Of a stretch of DNA of 64,000 nt, positions 51,768 through 61,531 are shown one piece after another. The first letter of the stretch is position 1; the number at the start of each line of letters is the position of its first letter. A model generated the notes under the pieces. That model had not been told where the DNA came from and searched no databases. It worked only from the letters and a program-made list of their open reading frames with translations. The position numbers were made by a program, and so were the translations under genes. Source of the DNA: Castellaniella sp049651205 (GTDB lineage: Bacteria; Pseudomonadota; Gammaproteobacteria; Burkholderiales; Burkholderiaceae_B); the NCBI RefSeq assembly GCF_049651205.1, contig NZ_JBASBR010000003.1, forward strand, positions 62,001 through 126,000, written 5' to 3'.

Positions 51768-53090
51768 CTAGTTTGAGTACGGGCTGCTCATCAGGCTGTT
51801 CAGGCCGGAAGGCACGGATCCACGGGTGGAGGATGCCGGGCTGGATGCAGCCCCCTTGCTGGAACTTGTCTGAGCGGAAGCTGCCGCACTGACAGTAGAG
51901 CTGCTGGAGGAGCTTGAGCCCGTGCCGCCGCTGCCTGAGCTGGAGGAGCCACCTTTACCCGAGCCCACCTGGTTCATGATTTTGTCGAGGGGCAAATACA
52001 GCATGTTATTGCCCACAGGTGCGTCAATCATCACCTTGGCTGTATCGCTGAGGATATCTTGCATGGTCTCAAGATAGATACGATCGCGAGTGATATCCGG
52101 CGCCTTGGTGTATTCGGTAGCAATGCTGTCAAAACGCGACGTATTACCTTGTGCTTCGCCAATCACCTTGGCGCTGTAGCCCTCGGATTCCTGGATCATT
52201 CGGGCGGCCTGGCCTTCGGCTTCAGGCAGCACCTTGCTGGCGTACGCATTACCTTCGTTGATCTGGCGTTCGCGATCCTGGCCCGCCTTCACGGCATCAT
52301 CAAAGGCTGCTTGAACCTGCTCGGGCGGCTGAACGTTTTGAATGGCAACGGTTGAAATCTGGATCCCGGTTTCATAGCGATCAAGGATGCTTTGCGCCAG
52401 TTCCTGGACTTCTGTGGCAACCACGGTACGACCGGAGTACAGCACGAAGTCCATGGGCTTGCGGCCAACGATCTCACGCATCGCTGTTTCGGCGGCCTGG
52501 CGGACAGACTCGTCGGGTTGGCTGGTATTAAACAGATAGGCAGGCGCGCCATCCGCCCGCAACCGATACTGCACCACAAACTGCACATCGACGATATTTT
52601 CGTCGTTGGTCAGCATGAGGGATTCAGACAGCACCTTGTTGCGCGAAGACCCACGAAAGCCGACTTCGAATGTCCGCAGTTGGGCGATATTGACATCCTG
52701 GGAGTTTTCGATGGGTGATGGCCAGCGCCATTGCAGGCCCGGGCTGAGCGTATGCACATACTTGCCAAACCGGGTAACCACTGCCACCTGACCTTCTTGC
52801 ACAATCATGAAGCCACTGGCCAACCAGAGCAAAATGGCGGCAATAATCACCAGAAGGACAAACTTGGGGGACGGCCCCGGCAACGATGGCAAGCCACCGC
52901 CCGAAGGACGGCGCGGCCCACCGCCACCACCGCGGCGACCAAACAGCCCAGACAGGCGTTTATTAAAATCACGCCAGACTTCATCCAGATCGGGTGGACC
53001 ACCCGCCGAATTAGGTTTTTCTGGTGGGGTATTATCCTGATTTTGCTGACCGCGCCCCCAGCCCGGATCATTCAGGTTGAACAGTTTCAT
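51768..53090 (-). CDS. hflK: HflK, membrane protease modulator
   Basis: SPFH protein of 440 residues partnering HflC. A cytoplasmic Gly/Arg-rich N-terminus (GLFGRRGGGGGPRRPSGGG) precedes one membrane segment (LLVIIAAILLWLASGFMIV); then the SPFH domain with VVTRFGKYVHTLSPGLQW and DVNIAQLRTFEVGFR. The last 70 residues are an extreme Ser/Gly/Ala low-complexity tail, longer than in E. coli. The start is either 53090 or 53099 (MRGMKLF); both overlap hflX. Confidence 0.93.
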   Translation of the reverse strand: MKLFNLNDPGWGRGQQNQDNTPPEKPNSAGGPPDLDEVWRDFNKRLSGLFGRRGGGGGPRRPSGGGLPSLPGPSPKFVLLVIIAAILLWLASGFMIVQEGQVAVVTRFGKYVHTLSPGLQWRWPSPIENSQDVNIAQLRTFEVGFRGSSRNKVLSESLMLTNDENIVDVQFVVQYRLRADGAPAYLFNTSQPDESVRQAAETAMREIVGRKPMDFVLYSGRTVVATEVQELAQSILDRYETGIQISTVAIQNVQPPEQVQAAFDDAVKAGQDRERQINEGNAYASKVLPEAEGQAARMIQESEGYSAKVIGEAQGNTSRFDSIATEYTKAPDITRDRIYLETMQDILSDTAKVMIDAPVGNNMLYLPLDKIMNQVGSGKGGSSSSGSGGTGSSSSSSSTVSAAASAQTSSSKGAASSPASSTRGSVPSGLNSLMSSPYSN

Positions 53091-54171
53091 TCCACGCATT
53101 GTTTCCCGTTGACCCCCCAAACTCGGCAACAGATTGCCGTAAACCATCCAGTCCGCTGCGGTGCAGCGCACTGACAAAGACTCGCGCAATCGTACCATGT
53201 TCGTTTCTTTCGACTCGCGGTTCGTATCCCGCAGCATCGATTTTGTTGTAAACCAAAATCTGCGGAATATCATCCGCACCAATATCTTTTAAAACCTTGT
53301 TTACCTCAAATGCCTGCTCGTCACGTTGCGGGCTGGCGGCGTCGATAACGTGCAGCAATAAATCAGCATGCACGGTTTCTTCGAGTGTTGCCCGAAACGC
53401 CGCGATCAGGGTTGGAGGCAAAGAACGAATAAATCCAACCGTATCAGACACCACAACCTGGCCTGCACCTTCAATCCAGACTTTGCGAGTAGTGGTATCC
53501 AGTGTCGCAAACAATTGATCTGCCGCATAGGCATCCGCCCGCGTCAGGGCATTGAACAAGGTGGATTTTCCTGCATTGGTATAACCCACCAGGGATATTG
53601 ACAATGTTTGCCCACGCTGACGCGCCCGCCGCTGGGTCAGGCGTTGGCGCTGGACACGCTCGAGGCGGTCTCGCAAAGCCCGCACACGCGATCCAATCAG
53701 GCGCCGGTCGGTTTCGAGTTGAGACTCACCCGGCCCGCGCACCCCGATGCCGCCGCTCTGGCGTTCGAGGTGAGTCCACATGCGGGTAAGGCGGGTAGAC
53801 AAATGCTGGAGCTGGGCGAGTTCAACTTGCAGCTTGCCCTCGTGACTATGGGCACGTAGCGCAAAAATATCCAGAATCAGGGCGACGCGGTCTACGACCC
53901 GAACCTCGAAGTGGCGCTCGAGGTTGCGCTGCTGGGCTGGGCTGAGAGGCTGGTCGAACAAAACGACCTCGGCACCCGTTGCCTTGACCAAAGCAGCGGC
54001 TTCTTCGATTTTTCCGGAGCCAATGAAGCCTGCAGCATCCGGCCGGCTACGCCGCACCGACAGTACCTCGGCGATCTCTGCGCCTGCCCCGCGTGCGAGC
54101 ATCAGGAATTCTTCAGCATGCGCCGTGTAGTCGGACTCACCGAGATCGACACTGATGACCAGCGCGATCAT
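53068..54171 (-). CDS. hflX: Ribosome-associated GTPase HflX
   Basis: Splits or rescues stalled 70S ribosomes with GTP. 367 residues: N-terminal HflX-specific domain (SVRRSRPDAAGFIGSGKIEE, FDQPLSPAQQRNLE), coiled coil with GGIGVRGPGESQLETDRR, then the G domain with G1 GYTNAGKST, G3 DTVGFIRSLPP and G4 NKID. C-terminal extension is short compared with E. coli (426). It lies 111 bases after hfq and overlaps hflK. Confidence 0.95.
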   Translation of the reverse strand: MIALVISVDLGESDYTAHAEEFLMLARGAGAEIAEVLSVRRSRPDAAGFIGSGKIEEAAALVKATGAEVVLFDQPLSPAQQRNLERHFEVRVVDRVALILDIFALRAHSHEGKLQVELAQLQHLSTRLTRMWTHLERQSGGIGVRGPGESQLETDRRLIGSRVRALRDRLERVQRQRLTQRRARQRGQTLSISLVGYTNAGKSTLFNALTRADAYAADQLFATLDTTTRKVWIEGAGQVVVSDTVGFIRSLPPTLIAAFRATLEETVHADLLLHVIDAASPQRDEQAFEVNKVLKDIGADDIPQILVYNKIDAAGYEPRVERNEHGTIARVFVSALHRSGLDGLRQSVAEFGGSTGNNAWNETVQPE

Positions 54172-54282
54172 GCACGCCCCCAGGCAGCGGACTGGATGGC
54201 CGCGCCCGCCCGTACCTCAAAACGAAGACCCGCCGATGCTACAGGCACGGCGGGCTGAAAAGCAGTGTGTTTTCTCTGGGAG

Positions 54283-54519
54283 TTATTCAGCAGAGTCGTC
54301 CACCTGAAAAGAAACCGGCCGGGCTGGAACCACGGTAGAAATCGCATGCTTGTACACCATCTGCGTGACGGTATTACGCAACAACACAACATACTGATCG
54401 AAGGATTCGACCTGGCCCTGCAGCTTGATGCCATTGACCAGATAGATAGAGACAGGAATGTGGTCCTTGCGCAAGGCATTGAGGAATGGGTCTTGAAGAA
54501 TTTGCCCTTTATTGCTCAT
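54283..54519 (-). CDS. hfq: RNA chaperone Hfq
   Basis: 78 residues, typical betaproteobacterial length. The Sm1 segment QDPFLNALRKDHIPVSIYLV and the Sm2 YKHAISTVVP are complete, with a short acidic tail (FQVDDSAE). Hfq hexamers pair small RNAs with mRNAs. It heads the hfq-hflX-hflK-hflC run, with its own promoter likely in the 144-base gap after hisC. Confidence 0.97.
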   Translation of the reverse strand: MSNKGQILQDPFLNALRKDHIPVSIYLVNGIKLQGQVESFDQYVVLLRNTVTQMVYKHAISTVVPARPVSFQVDDSAE

Positions 54520-54663
54520 GGACGGGGGCTCCGGTTATTGAAGTTATGATTAGGATGCTCTGTGTCGCCCGCAGGGGCATGGCAGAGCGGTCCGGCCGTG
54601 TATTTTAATGCCAATCGTGCACTGCAGCACGCTTGCGTGGCGCACTAAAGAAATGCCAGCGGG

Positions 54664-55740
54664 TCAATCTGCTAGAACACTCTTGAGCGTATCACACAAG
54701 CGCTGGCATTGTTCTGGTGTCCCCACGGTAATGCGCAGGTAATCGTCGATCCGCGGTGCCTGAAAATGTCGCACCAAAATGCCGTGATCTCGCAAACGAC
54801 GTGCAATCACGACAGCGTCCTGGCTGCGATGCCGTGCAAACACAAAGTTTGTGCTGGATGGCAAAACACTGAAGCCCAAGGTTTGCAGATCTGCCGAGAG
54901 CTTTTCACGCGACTGCATAACCGCCTGGCAGGTTTGCTCGAACCAGGCCTCGTCTTCGATGGCTGCCTGGGCGCCTGCCAGGGCCACCTGATCAAGCGGA
55001 TACGAGTTGAAACTATCCTTTACCCGCAGCAGTCCGTCGATGAGCTCGGTGGACGCCAAGGCATACCCAACTCTCAAGCCGGCCAAAGAGCGTGATTTTG
55101 ACAAAGTGTGAACCACCACCAGATTGGGATAACGCTCCAGCAGGGAAGCGGCAGACTCTGCCCCAAAATCCACATAGGCCTCGTCGATCACCACGACGCA
55201 ATCCGGCCGTGTCTGTGCAATGGCGGCAATCGATCCGAGATCCAGGGCACACCCGGTGGGCGCATTCGGGTTGGCAAAGATAATCCCGGCAGGTTCCTGG
55301 TCTGTGTCTCCGGTGTAATCCCCAATCCGCAGCGTAAAGTCGTCTGCCAGCGGGATCAGCCGATGGGGCACATTGTAAAACCGGCAATAGGTACGATAAA
55401 AGCTGTAAGTGACATCGGGCAGCCAGAGCGCACGCTCACCGCGCCTGAAAAACGCGTTAAACACATGCGCCAGGATCTCGTCGGAACCATTGCCCAAAAA
55501 CACCTGATCAGGCTCAAGCCGGAAACGGCGAGCCACCGCCCGACGCAATCCCAGCGCCTGATAATCGGGGTAAAGGCGGAGATCATCAGAGATGGCCGCC
55601 TGCATGGCAGCCAAGGCCTTGGGTGAAGGCCCATATGGGTTTTCGTTGGTATTGAGCTTTAGCAAATTGGGGATGCGCGCCTGCTCGCCCGGAACATACG
55701 GCACCAACCCTGCGACGTGGTCACTCCAGAGGGCACTCAC
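54664..55740 (-). CDS. hisC: Histidinol-phosphate aminotransferase
   Basis: Class II-type PLP aminotransferase of histidine synthesis; 358 residues. LLKLNTNENPYGPSPKALAA opens the fold, FLGNGSDEILAHVFNAFF binds PLP phosphate, IIFANPNAPTGCALDL, VVIDEAYVDFGAESA and the Schiff-base lysine in VVHTLSKSRSLAGLRVGYAL follow. The start is GTG, overlapping the der stop (GTGA). Its place between der and hfq is not universal among betaproteobacteria. Confidence 0.94.
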   Translation of the reverse strand: MSALWSDHVAGLVPYVPGEQARIPNLLKLNTNENPYGPSPKALAAMQAAISDDLRLYPDYQALGLRRAVARRFRLEPDQVFLGNGSDEILAHVFNAFFRRGERALWLPDVTYSFYRTYCRFYNVPHRLIPLADDFTLRIGDYTGDTDQEPAGIIFANPNAPTGCALDLGSIAAIAQTRPDCVVVIDEAYVDFGAESAASLLERYPNLVVVHTLSKSRSLAGLRVGYALASTELIDGLLRVKDSFNSYPLDQVALAGAQAAIEDEAWFEQTCQAVMQSREKLSADLQTLGFSVLPSSTNFVFARHRSQDAVVIARRLRDHGILVRHFQAPRIDDYLRITVGTPEQCQRLCDTLKSVLAD

Positions 55741-57137
55741 GACTCTGCGTCCTTAAGGTAGGGGTTGTGAGAAGACTTGAACTCGACACTGAGCGGCGTA
55801 CCCAAAAGCTTGAAGGCATCGCGAAACTGCCCCTCGAGGTAGCGCCGATAGGAATCCGGCACAGCATCCAGTGCATTGCCATGGATGATGATGCGTGGCG
55901 GGTTTTGGCCGCCCTGGTGGGCATAGCGCATCTTGGGCCGGAAAATACCTTTGCGTGGAGGCGGCTGCTGTTCGACGGCCGCTTGCAAAATACGCGTCAG
56001 TTTGGGCGTGGACAGCTTGGCAAACGCTGCGGCATGTGCCGCCTCGACAGCTTTGAGCACTGCGCTGACACCCTGCCCTTTGAGCGCCGACATATGCACA
56101 ACCCGCGCAAACGACAGAAAGCGCAATTTGCGATCGTACTCGCGCTGCACCCACTCTCGTTGCTCTTGGGTAACTGCATCCCACTTGTTTAGACCCACCA
56201 CCAGTGCCCGGCCCGCTTCAAGGGCAAAGCCGGCAATGTGGGCGTCTTGGTCTGACACCCCATCTTGCGCATCGATCAGCAGCAACACCACGTTGGCTGC
56301 CTCAATGGCCTGAAGCGTTTTGATGACCGAGAATTTTTCGACCGTTTCAAAGACCTTGCCCCGCCGGCGCAAACCGGCTGTATCGATCAGGGTATAGCGC
56401 CGCTCGCCGCGCTGGAACTCGATCTCGATGGCGTCCCGGGTAGTGCCGGGGAGATCATAGGCAATGACCCGCTCTTCTCCGACCAAAGTATTGATGAGCG
56501 TAGACTTGCCAACATTTGGCCGCCCGGCAATCGCCAGCTTGATCCGGTGATCAGGCGCCTTTGCAGCACCCTCTGCCGCATGGTCAGCCTCGCTGCTTTC
56601 ATCATCGACAGGCTTGGAGACGACCAACAAAGGTGCCAATGCATCATCTACCAGTGCAGACACGCCATCGCCATGCGCGGCAGAGATGGCATGCGGCTCG
56701 CCCAGGCCCAGCTCATGAAACTGGGCGAGATCAGCGTGATCTCGCATACCTTCGGCTTTATTGACAGTCAGCAATACGCGTTGCCCCGACTTGCGCAACA
56801 GCCGTGCAATTTCGTGATCGTGGGCATTGATGCCTTCACGACCATCCACCAGGAACAACACGACATCGGACTCGGCAATGGCTTGCGTTGTCTGGCGCGC
56901 CATTTCCACCAGAATCCCCCGTGTTGAGACGGGTTCAAACCCCCCGGTATCCACCACGATGAAGGGCTGATCCCCCATCCTGCCCTCGCCATAATGGCGA
57001 TCACGGGTAAGACCGGAAATATTGGCTACCAAGGCCGCGCGCGACCGCGTCAGGCGATTGAAGAGCGTTGATTTGCCCACGTTGGTGCGCCCCACAAGGG
57101 CCACCACAGGCTTGAATCGGAGGTCAGTCACTGACAC
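55737..57137 (-). CDS. der: Ribosome biogenesis GTPase Der (EngA)
   Basis: Essential double-GTPase needed for 50S assembly; 466 residues. First G domain: G1 ALVGRTNVGKSTLFNRL (Thr replaces the usual Pro), G3 DTGGFEPV, G4 NKAEG. Second: AIAGRPNVGKSTLINTL, DTAGLRRRGKVFE, NKWDAV. A KH-like domain closes the protein (FRPKMRYAHQGGQNPPRIII). The start is GTG at 57137 (or GTG 57131) and overlaps the end of bamB by 14 bases. Confidence 0.96.
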   Translation of the reverse strand: MSVTDLRFKPVVALVGRTNVGKSTLFNRLTRSRAALVANISGLTRDRHYGEGRMGDQPFIVVDTGGFEPVSTRGILVEMARQTTQAIAESDVVLFLVDGREGINAHDHEIARLLRKSGQRVLLTVNKAEGMRDHADLAQFHELGLGEPHAISAAHGDGVSALVDDALAPLLVVSKPVDDESSEADHAAEGAAKAPDHRIKLAIAGRPNVGKSTLINTLVGEERVIAYDLPGTTRDAIEIEFQRGERRYTLIDTAGLRRRGKVFETVEKFSVIKTLQAIEAANVVLLLIDAQDGVSDQDAHIAGFALEAGRALVVGLNKWDAVTQEQREWVQREYDRKLRFLSFARVVHMSALKGQGVSAVLKAVEAAHAAAFAKLSTPKLTRILQAAVEQQPPPRKGIFRPKMRYAHQGGQNPPRIIIHGNALDAVPDSYRRYLEGQFRDAFKLLGTPLSVEFKSSHNPYLKDAES

Positions 57138-58275
57138 CTACCAGGGAGAGATTGCCACTATTTGTCTGAACCAAAACCCCACGTGGGGTGGCCAGCAAAG
57201 CGGACTGGATGGGGTCGCTACCTATCTGGGTGCGCGCCAGCAAGGCGCCATCGGTGCGCGACAGGAAATGCAGATAACCCTGGTAGTCGCCAACCACCAC
57301 CACATTCTTGATAACAGCCGGCGCAGACAAGCGGCGGTTAAGCAACGCTGCCTGCTTCCAGTATTCGTGACCGTCTTTCAGGTCAAGGGCATGAACGCGG
57401 TCGCGCAGATCGGGTAGATAAATCCGCTGTCCGTCGGTAACCATCCCGGTGGCCGACGAAATATCTTGCGACCAGACGGCGCGCCCCCCCTGTGAGACGT
57501 CGAAGCAGGTGATACGGCCCTGATAGCTTACGCCGCACAAAAGCGGACCAATGGTAATCGGCTGACCAACCACATCGCTGATGCGCTCGAGATCGGAGGC
57601 CCCCCGGGAAGCAGCAACGGTGCCTTCCCAGCGCACGGCACCAGAGGCCGTATCAATTACCAACAAACGGCCGTTGGGCATACCGGCGATCAGCAGATTG
57701 GGTGCCACAGCCATCCGGATGCTGGTGCGCAAAGCCAGTGCAGGGCCCGGACGCTGGATGTTCCAGCGCAATTTCCCCGAGGCCGCATCAAAAGCCTGTA
57801 TGCGGTAATCCGTGGTGCGGACGGCCACAATCCCGTTGCCTACAGCGGGTGGCACATTAACCGCACTGGCAGCCTGGCTGCGCCAGCGCTCGTGGCCGGT
57901 GGCATCATAGGCCACCACAACCCCCTCACGGGTAACCACAGCCGTTGTGTCGCCATCGCTACCCACGCCTGCTTGCAAGGGCTTGTCGTCGACACGCCAG
58001 CGTACCGCGCCACTGGCAAGATCAAGCGCAACAACAGAGCCAGACGGCGTTGCTGCATAGGCGGTATCGCCCACTACCTGCGGAGCAAAGCCGTAGTCGC
58101 CGCCGCTGCCAATAGAGGTGGACCACCGTGTACTCACTGACAGTGATGGGGTGTACTCGGTGAGTTCGGCCGGATCAAACCGGGCGTCGTGGCTGGAAAA
58201 CAGACCACAACCGGACAGGCCCACAGCCGCGATGCTGATGACAGCTGCACGAAACAGACGGACAGGGATACGCAT
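57124..58275 (-). CDS. bamB: Outer membrane protein assembly factor BamB
   Basis: Lipoprotein subunit of the BAM complex; an eight-bladed beta-propeller with PQQ-like repeats. 383 residues: signal peptide MRIPVRLFRAAVISIAAVGL followed by lipobox SGC, then repeated GAVRW, GHERW and GKLRWN turns (blade signatures). Five bases after yfgM and overlapping der, as in many proteobacteria. Confidence 0.94.
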   Translation of the reverse strand: MRIPVRLFRAAVISIAAVGLSGCGLFSSHDARFDPAELTEYTPSLSVSTRWSTSIGSGGDYGFAPQVVGDTAYAATPSGSVVALDLASGAVRWRVDDKPLQAGVGSDGDTTAVVTREGVVVAYDATGHERWRSQAASAVNVPPAVGNGIVAVRTTDYRIQAFDAASGKLRWNIQRPGPALALRTSIRMAVAPNLLIAGMPNGRLLVIDTASGAVRWEGTVAASRGASDLERISDVVGQPITIGPLLCGVSYQGRITCFDVSQGGRAVWSQDISSATGMVTDGQRIYLPDLRDRVHALDLKDGHEYWKQAALLNRRLSAPAVIKNVVVVGDYQGYLHFLSRTDGALLARTQIGSDPIQSALLATPRGVLVQTNSGNLSLVGVSD

Positions 58276-58280
58276 GGGGC

Positions 58281-58919
58281 TCAGGCTCCGTTGGTGGTAT
58301 CGATTTTGAGCTGGACAATCTGGGCGGCAGGATCGGCACCAAACATCTTAAGTGCCTGGTTCCAGGCCTCAACGGCCTGCTTTGTGTCTCCTTGGGCGGC
58401 ATAGATGTCACCCCGGCGATCTGCGTACAAGCCTTCAAAGCCTGCAGGAATGTCTCCCTTGAGCTGATCTTGTGCGGCCGCATACTGCTTCTGGGCCAGT
58501 AAAACGCCAGCTAGGCGCAAACGCGCCACTGCCTGGAGTGCAGGCGCAGAGTGATCCTGAGCCAGCCACTGCAGTTGCTCTCGTGCGCCGTCGAGGTCTT
58601 TGCGTTCTTGCAAGGCCCAGGCAGCGACCAAAACACCGCGGGCTGCATAACCTGAGCTGGCATAATCGTCTCGTAATGCTGCGCTGGCCGCCTTGATGCG
58701 CACCACAGAGTCCTCACCCGGCTGGCTGGCCGCTGTGGTGAGCGCTTCGTAGTAACCCATGGCCTGGCCGGCCTGATGGCCGCTATACCATTGCCAGCCG
58801 CGCCAGCCTGCAAAGGCTGCCAATACGGCCAGCACCAGCACCATCAAGAAGGTGCCGTAACGCTCCCACCATGCTTTCAGGGCGTCGATTTTTTCCTGTT
58901 CTTCGAGATCGTATGCCAT
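58281..58919 (-). CDS. yfgM: YfgM family ancillary translocon protein
   Basis: Single-pass inner-membrane protein with a periplasmic tetratricopeptide domain that associates with SecYEG and PpiD. 212 residues: cytoplasmic start AYDLEEQEKIDALKAWWERY, membrane segment FLMVLVLAVLAAFAGWRGW at about 24-42, then TPR helices (AARGVLVAAWALQERKDLDG; RRGDIYAAQGDTKQAVEAWN). Nine bases after hisS, five before bamB. Confidence 0.92.
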   Translation of the reverse strand: MAYDLEEQEKIDALKAWWERYGTFLMVLVLAVLAAFAGWRGWQWYSGHQAGQAMGYYEALTTAASQPGEDSVVRIKAASAALRDDYASSGYAARGVLVAAWALQERKDLDGAREQLQWLAQDHSAPALQAVARLRLAGVLLAQKQYAAAQDQLKGDIPAGFEGLYADRRGDIYAAQGDTKQAVEAWNQALKMFGADPAAQIVQLKIDTTNGA

Positions 58920-58927
58920 GCCTGTCG

Positions 58928-60214
58928 TTAGATCCTTTGCTTGAGATAATCAACCAGTTGAGCAAACGCGACTGATTCTTGTTGTGTCGGGGTGTCGTCT
59001 TGCCGGGCCCGCAACCATTTGACCGTTGCACATCCCGAAGAGAGTTCATCTTCCCCAACAATAATTGCCACAGCAGCACCGCTGGCATCCGCCCGGCGAA
59101 ACTGCGATTTAAACCCAGTGGAGCCTGCGTGAACAAGTACCTGTAACCCGGCATCCCGCAAGGCTTCTGCCAAACGCACCACCTGCCGCTGGCCGGCATC
59201 CCCCTGATGCACCATGTACACCTGACATTCGGCACTGGTCTCCTGGGGGGCATCCTGCTGCCAGAGATCCAGCAAACGTTCCATACCGATTGCGAAGCCC
59301 ACGGCCGGTGCAGGCTTGCCGCCCAGCAGCTCGATGAGGCCATCATAGCGCCCACCGCCGCATACGGTACCTTGGGCACCCAGGCGGTCGGTGACCCACT
59401 CGAAAACAGTGAGGTTGTAGTAGTCCAGCCCGCGAACCAGCCGCGGGTTTAATGTATAGGAAATACCGGCATCGTCCAGCCGGGCACACAATCCGGCGTA
59501 ATGCGCACGAGACTCTGGTCCGAGAAAATCGAACAAGCGCGGTGCGGCATTGGCCATCTCCTGCATAGCGGGATTTTTGGTATCCAGCACCCTGAGCGGG
59601 TTGCTGTGCATGCGGCGACGGGCCTCTTCGTCCAGCACGTCGATGTGGCGCTCCAGGTGCTCAATCAAGGCCGCCCGGTGCGCTGCTCTCTCGGTGGCCT
59701 GGCCAAGCGAATTGAGCTCGAGCCGGATATCGTTTAACCCCAGCATGCGCCACAGGCGCGCCAGCATGATGATCAGTTCAGCATCGACATCGGGCCCGGA
59801 AAACCCCAGGGCTTCAACGTCGATTTGGTGGAACTGCCGGTAGCGCCCACGTTGAGGCCTTTCGTGGCGAAACACGGGCCCCATGGCGTAAATGCGCCGC
59901 GGACGGTCGTACAAAAAATTGTGTTCGATAGCGGAGCGCACAACCCCTGCCGTAAACTCCGGGCGCATGGTCAGCCGCTCGTCGTTTAGCGGGTCGACAA
60001 AAGAGTACATTTCTTTTTCGACAATATCCGTGACTTCACCGATGCCACGGGTAAACAGCCGGGTATGCTCTAGTATCGGCGTACGCATGTTTTGGTAGCC
60101 ATACGCGGCCAGCCACTGTCGCACCAGCGCTTCAAGCTGCTGCCAACGAGAGGACTCGGGCGGCAAAGTATCTTTCATGCCGGTCAGGCCGGCGAGTTTC
60201 TTGAATTCGGACAT
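58928..60214 (-). CDS. hisS: Histidyl-tRNA synthetase
   Basis: Class II synthetase charging tRNA-His; 428 residues. Motif 1 GMKDTLPPESSRWQQLE, motif 2 YAMGPVFRHERPQRGRYRQF, HisA LVRGLDYYNLTVFEWV, motif 3 AVGFAIGMERLL and a C-terminal anticodon-binding domain from about residue 330. Three bases after ispG. Confidence 0.97.
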   Translation of the reverse strand: MSEFKKLAGLTGMKDTLPPESSRWQQLEALVRQWLAAYGYQNMRTPILEHTRLFTRGIGEVTDIVEKEMYSFVDPLNDERLTMRPEFTAGVVRSAIEHNFLYDRPRRIYAMGPVFRHERPQRGRYRQFHQIDVEALGFSGPDVDAELIIMLARLWRMLGLNDIRLELNSLGQATERAAHRAALIEHLERHIDVLDEEARRRMHSNPLRVLDTKNPAMQEMANAAPRLFDFLGPESRAHYAGLCARLDDAGISYTLNPRLVRGLDYYNLTVFEWVTDRLGAQGTVCGGGRYDGLIELLGGKPAPAVGFAIGMERLLDLWQQDAPQETSAECQVYMVHQGDAGQRQVVRLAEALRDAGLQVLVHAGSTGFKSQFRRADASGAAVAIIVGEDELSSGCATVKWLRARQDDTPTQQESVAFAQLVDYLKQRI

Positions 60215-60217
60215 GCA

Positions 60218-61531
60218 TCAACCTGCCTGACGCGGCACAACACCGGGACGATGAGCTGAGGCGTCCGAGGCCTGCTGCTGTCCATAGCGTGTGGCCACAT
60301 AGTCTTCCACTATTTGTTTGAATTCTTGCGCAATGGCATCGCCCTTGAGCGTGACCGTACGCTTGCCATCGACATATACAGGAGCAGCCGGCACCTCTCC
60401 GGTACCTGGCAGGCTGATGCCGATATCCGCGTGCCGGCTTTCGCCAGGGCCATTGACGACACACCCCATTACCGCGACATTCATGGTTTCTACGCCCGGA
60501 TAGCGGCTTTTCCAGACAGGCATCTGGGTACGCAGGTAATCCTGAATACTGGCAGCAAGCTCTTGGAAAACCGTGCTGCTGGTTCGGCCGCATCCGGGAC
60601 ACGCCACCACCATTGGGGTAAAGGCCCGCAAGCCCATGGTTTGCAAAATTTCTTGCGCCACGATGACTTCGCGGCAGCGGTCGCCGCCAGGCTCGGGGGT
60701 AAGGGAAATACGGATCGTGTCGCCGATACCCTGTTGCAAAAGCACAGCCAGCGCAGCGGTAGAGGCGACAACCCCCTTGGAGCCCATTCCTGCTTCGGTG
60801 AGGCCCAGATGCAGGGGGTAATCGCAGCGTTTCGACAGATCCTGGTAGACGGCGATCAGATCCTGGACATGGCTGACCTTGCACGACAGGACAATGGCGT
60901 TACCCGGCAGACCGAGTTGCTCTGCGCGCTGCGCATTGCTGATAGCCGAGACGACCAGCGCCTCACGCATCACCGCATTGGCTGTCCAGGGGTCAGGGCG
61001 CGCCGCGTTTTCGTCCATCATTCGCGCCAGCAGCTCGTGATCCAGGCTGCCCCAGTTGACTCCTATCCGGATGGGCTTTTCGTAGCGGCAGGCAACTTCG
61101 ATCATTTGAGCGAAATTGTCATCACGCCGCTTTCCACCCCCCATGTTGCCGGGATTGATACGGTATTTGGACAGTGCCTGAGCGCAATCGGGAAACTGGG
61201 TAAGCAGCTTGTGCCCGTTATAGTGAAAATCGCCCACCAGCGGGACAGGCACATTCATGCCATCCAAGTGATTGCGTAATGCCGCCACCTGGGTGGCGGC
61301 TTCGGGCGTATTGACAGTAACACGCACGAGCTCGGATCCTGCTTGCCAGAGCTCGCGCACTTGCCTGGCTGTTGCCAGCGGATCTGCAGTGTCGGTGTTG
61401 GTCATGGACTGCACCACCACCGGGGCATCCCCGCCCACCTGAACCACATGATCACCCCAACGTACCGCAACACCTCGTGTTGGGCGACGTGAAGCGACCG
61501 AGGGTTCGGTGCCTGAAGATTCTGAATTCAT
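60218..61531 (-). CDS. ispG: 4-hydroxy-3-methylbut-2-enyl diphosphate synthase IspG
   Basis: 4Fe-4S enzyme making HMBPP in the MEP isoprenoid pathway. 437 residues. VVVQSMTNTDTADPLATARQ is the N-terminal signature; the cluster cysteines lie in VVACPGCGRTSS and AVMGCVVNGPGESRHADIG. The ATG at 61531 overlaps the rodZ-like stop (ATGA), so I prefer it over the frame start at 61552. An N-terminal extension of about 25 residues precedes the conserved start. Confidence 0.96.
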   Translation of the reverse strand: MNSESSGTEPSVASRRPTRGVAVRWGDHVVQVGGDAPVVVQSMTNTDTADPLATARQVRELWQAGSELVRVTVNTPEAATQVAALRNHLDGMNVPVPLVGDFHYNGHKLLTQFPDCAQALSKYRINPGNMGGGKRRDDNFAQMIEVACRYEKPIRIGVNWGSLDHELLARMMDENAARPDPWTANAVMREALVVSAISNAQRAEQLGLPGNAIVLSCKVSHVQDLIAVYQDLSKRCDYPLHLGLTEAGMGSKGVVASTAALAVLLQQGIGDTIRISLTPEPGGDRCREVIVAQEILQTMGLRAFTPMVVACPGCGRTSSTVFQELAASIQDYLRTQMPVWKSRYPGVETMNVAVMGCVVNGPGESRHADIGISLPGTGEVPAAPVYVDGKRTVTLKGDAIAQEFKQIVEDYVATRYGQQQASDASAHRPGVVPRQAG

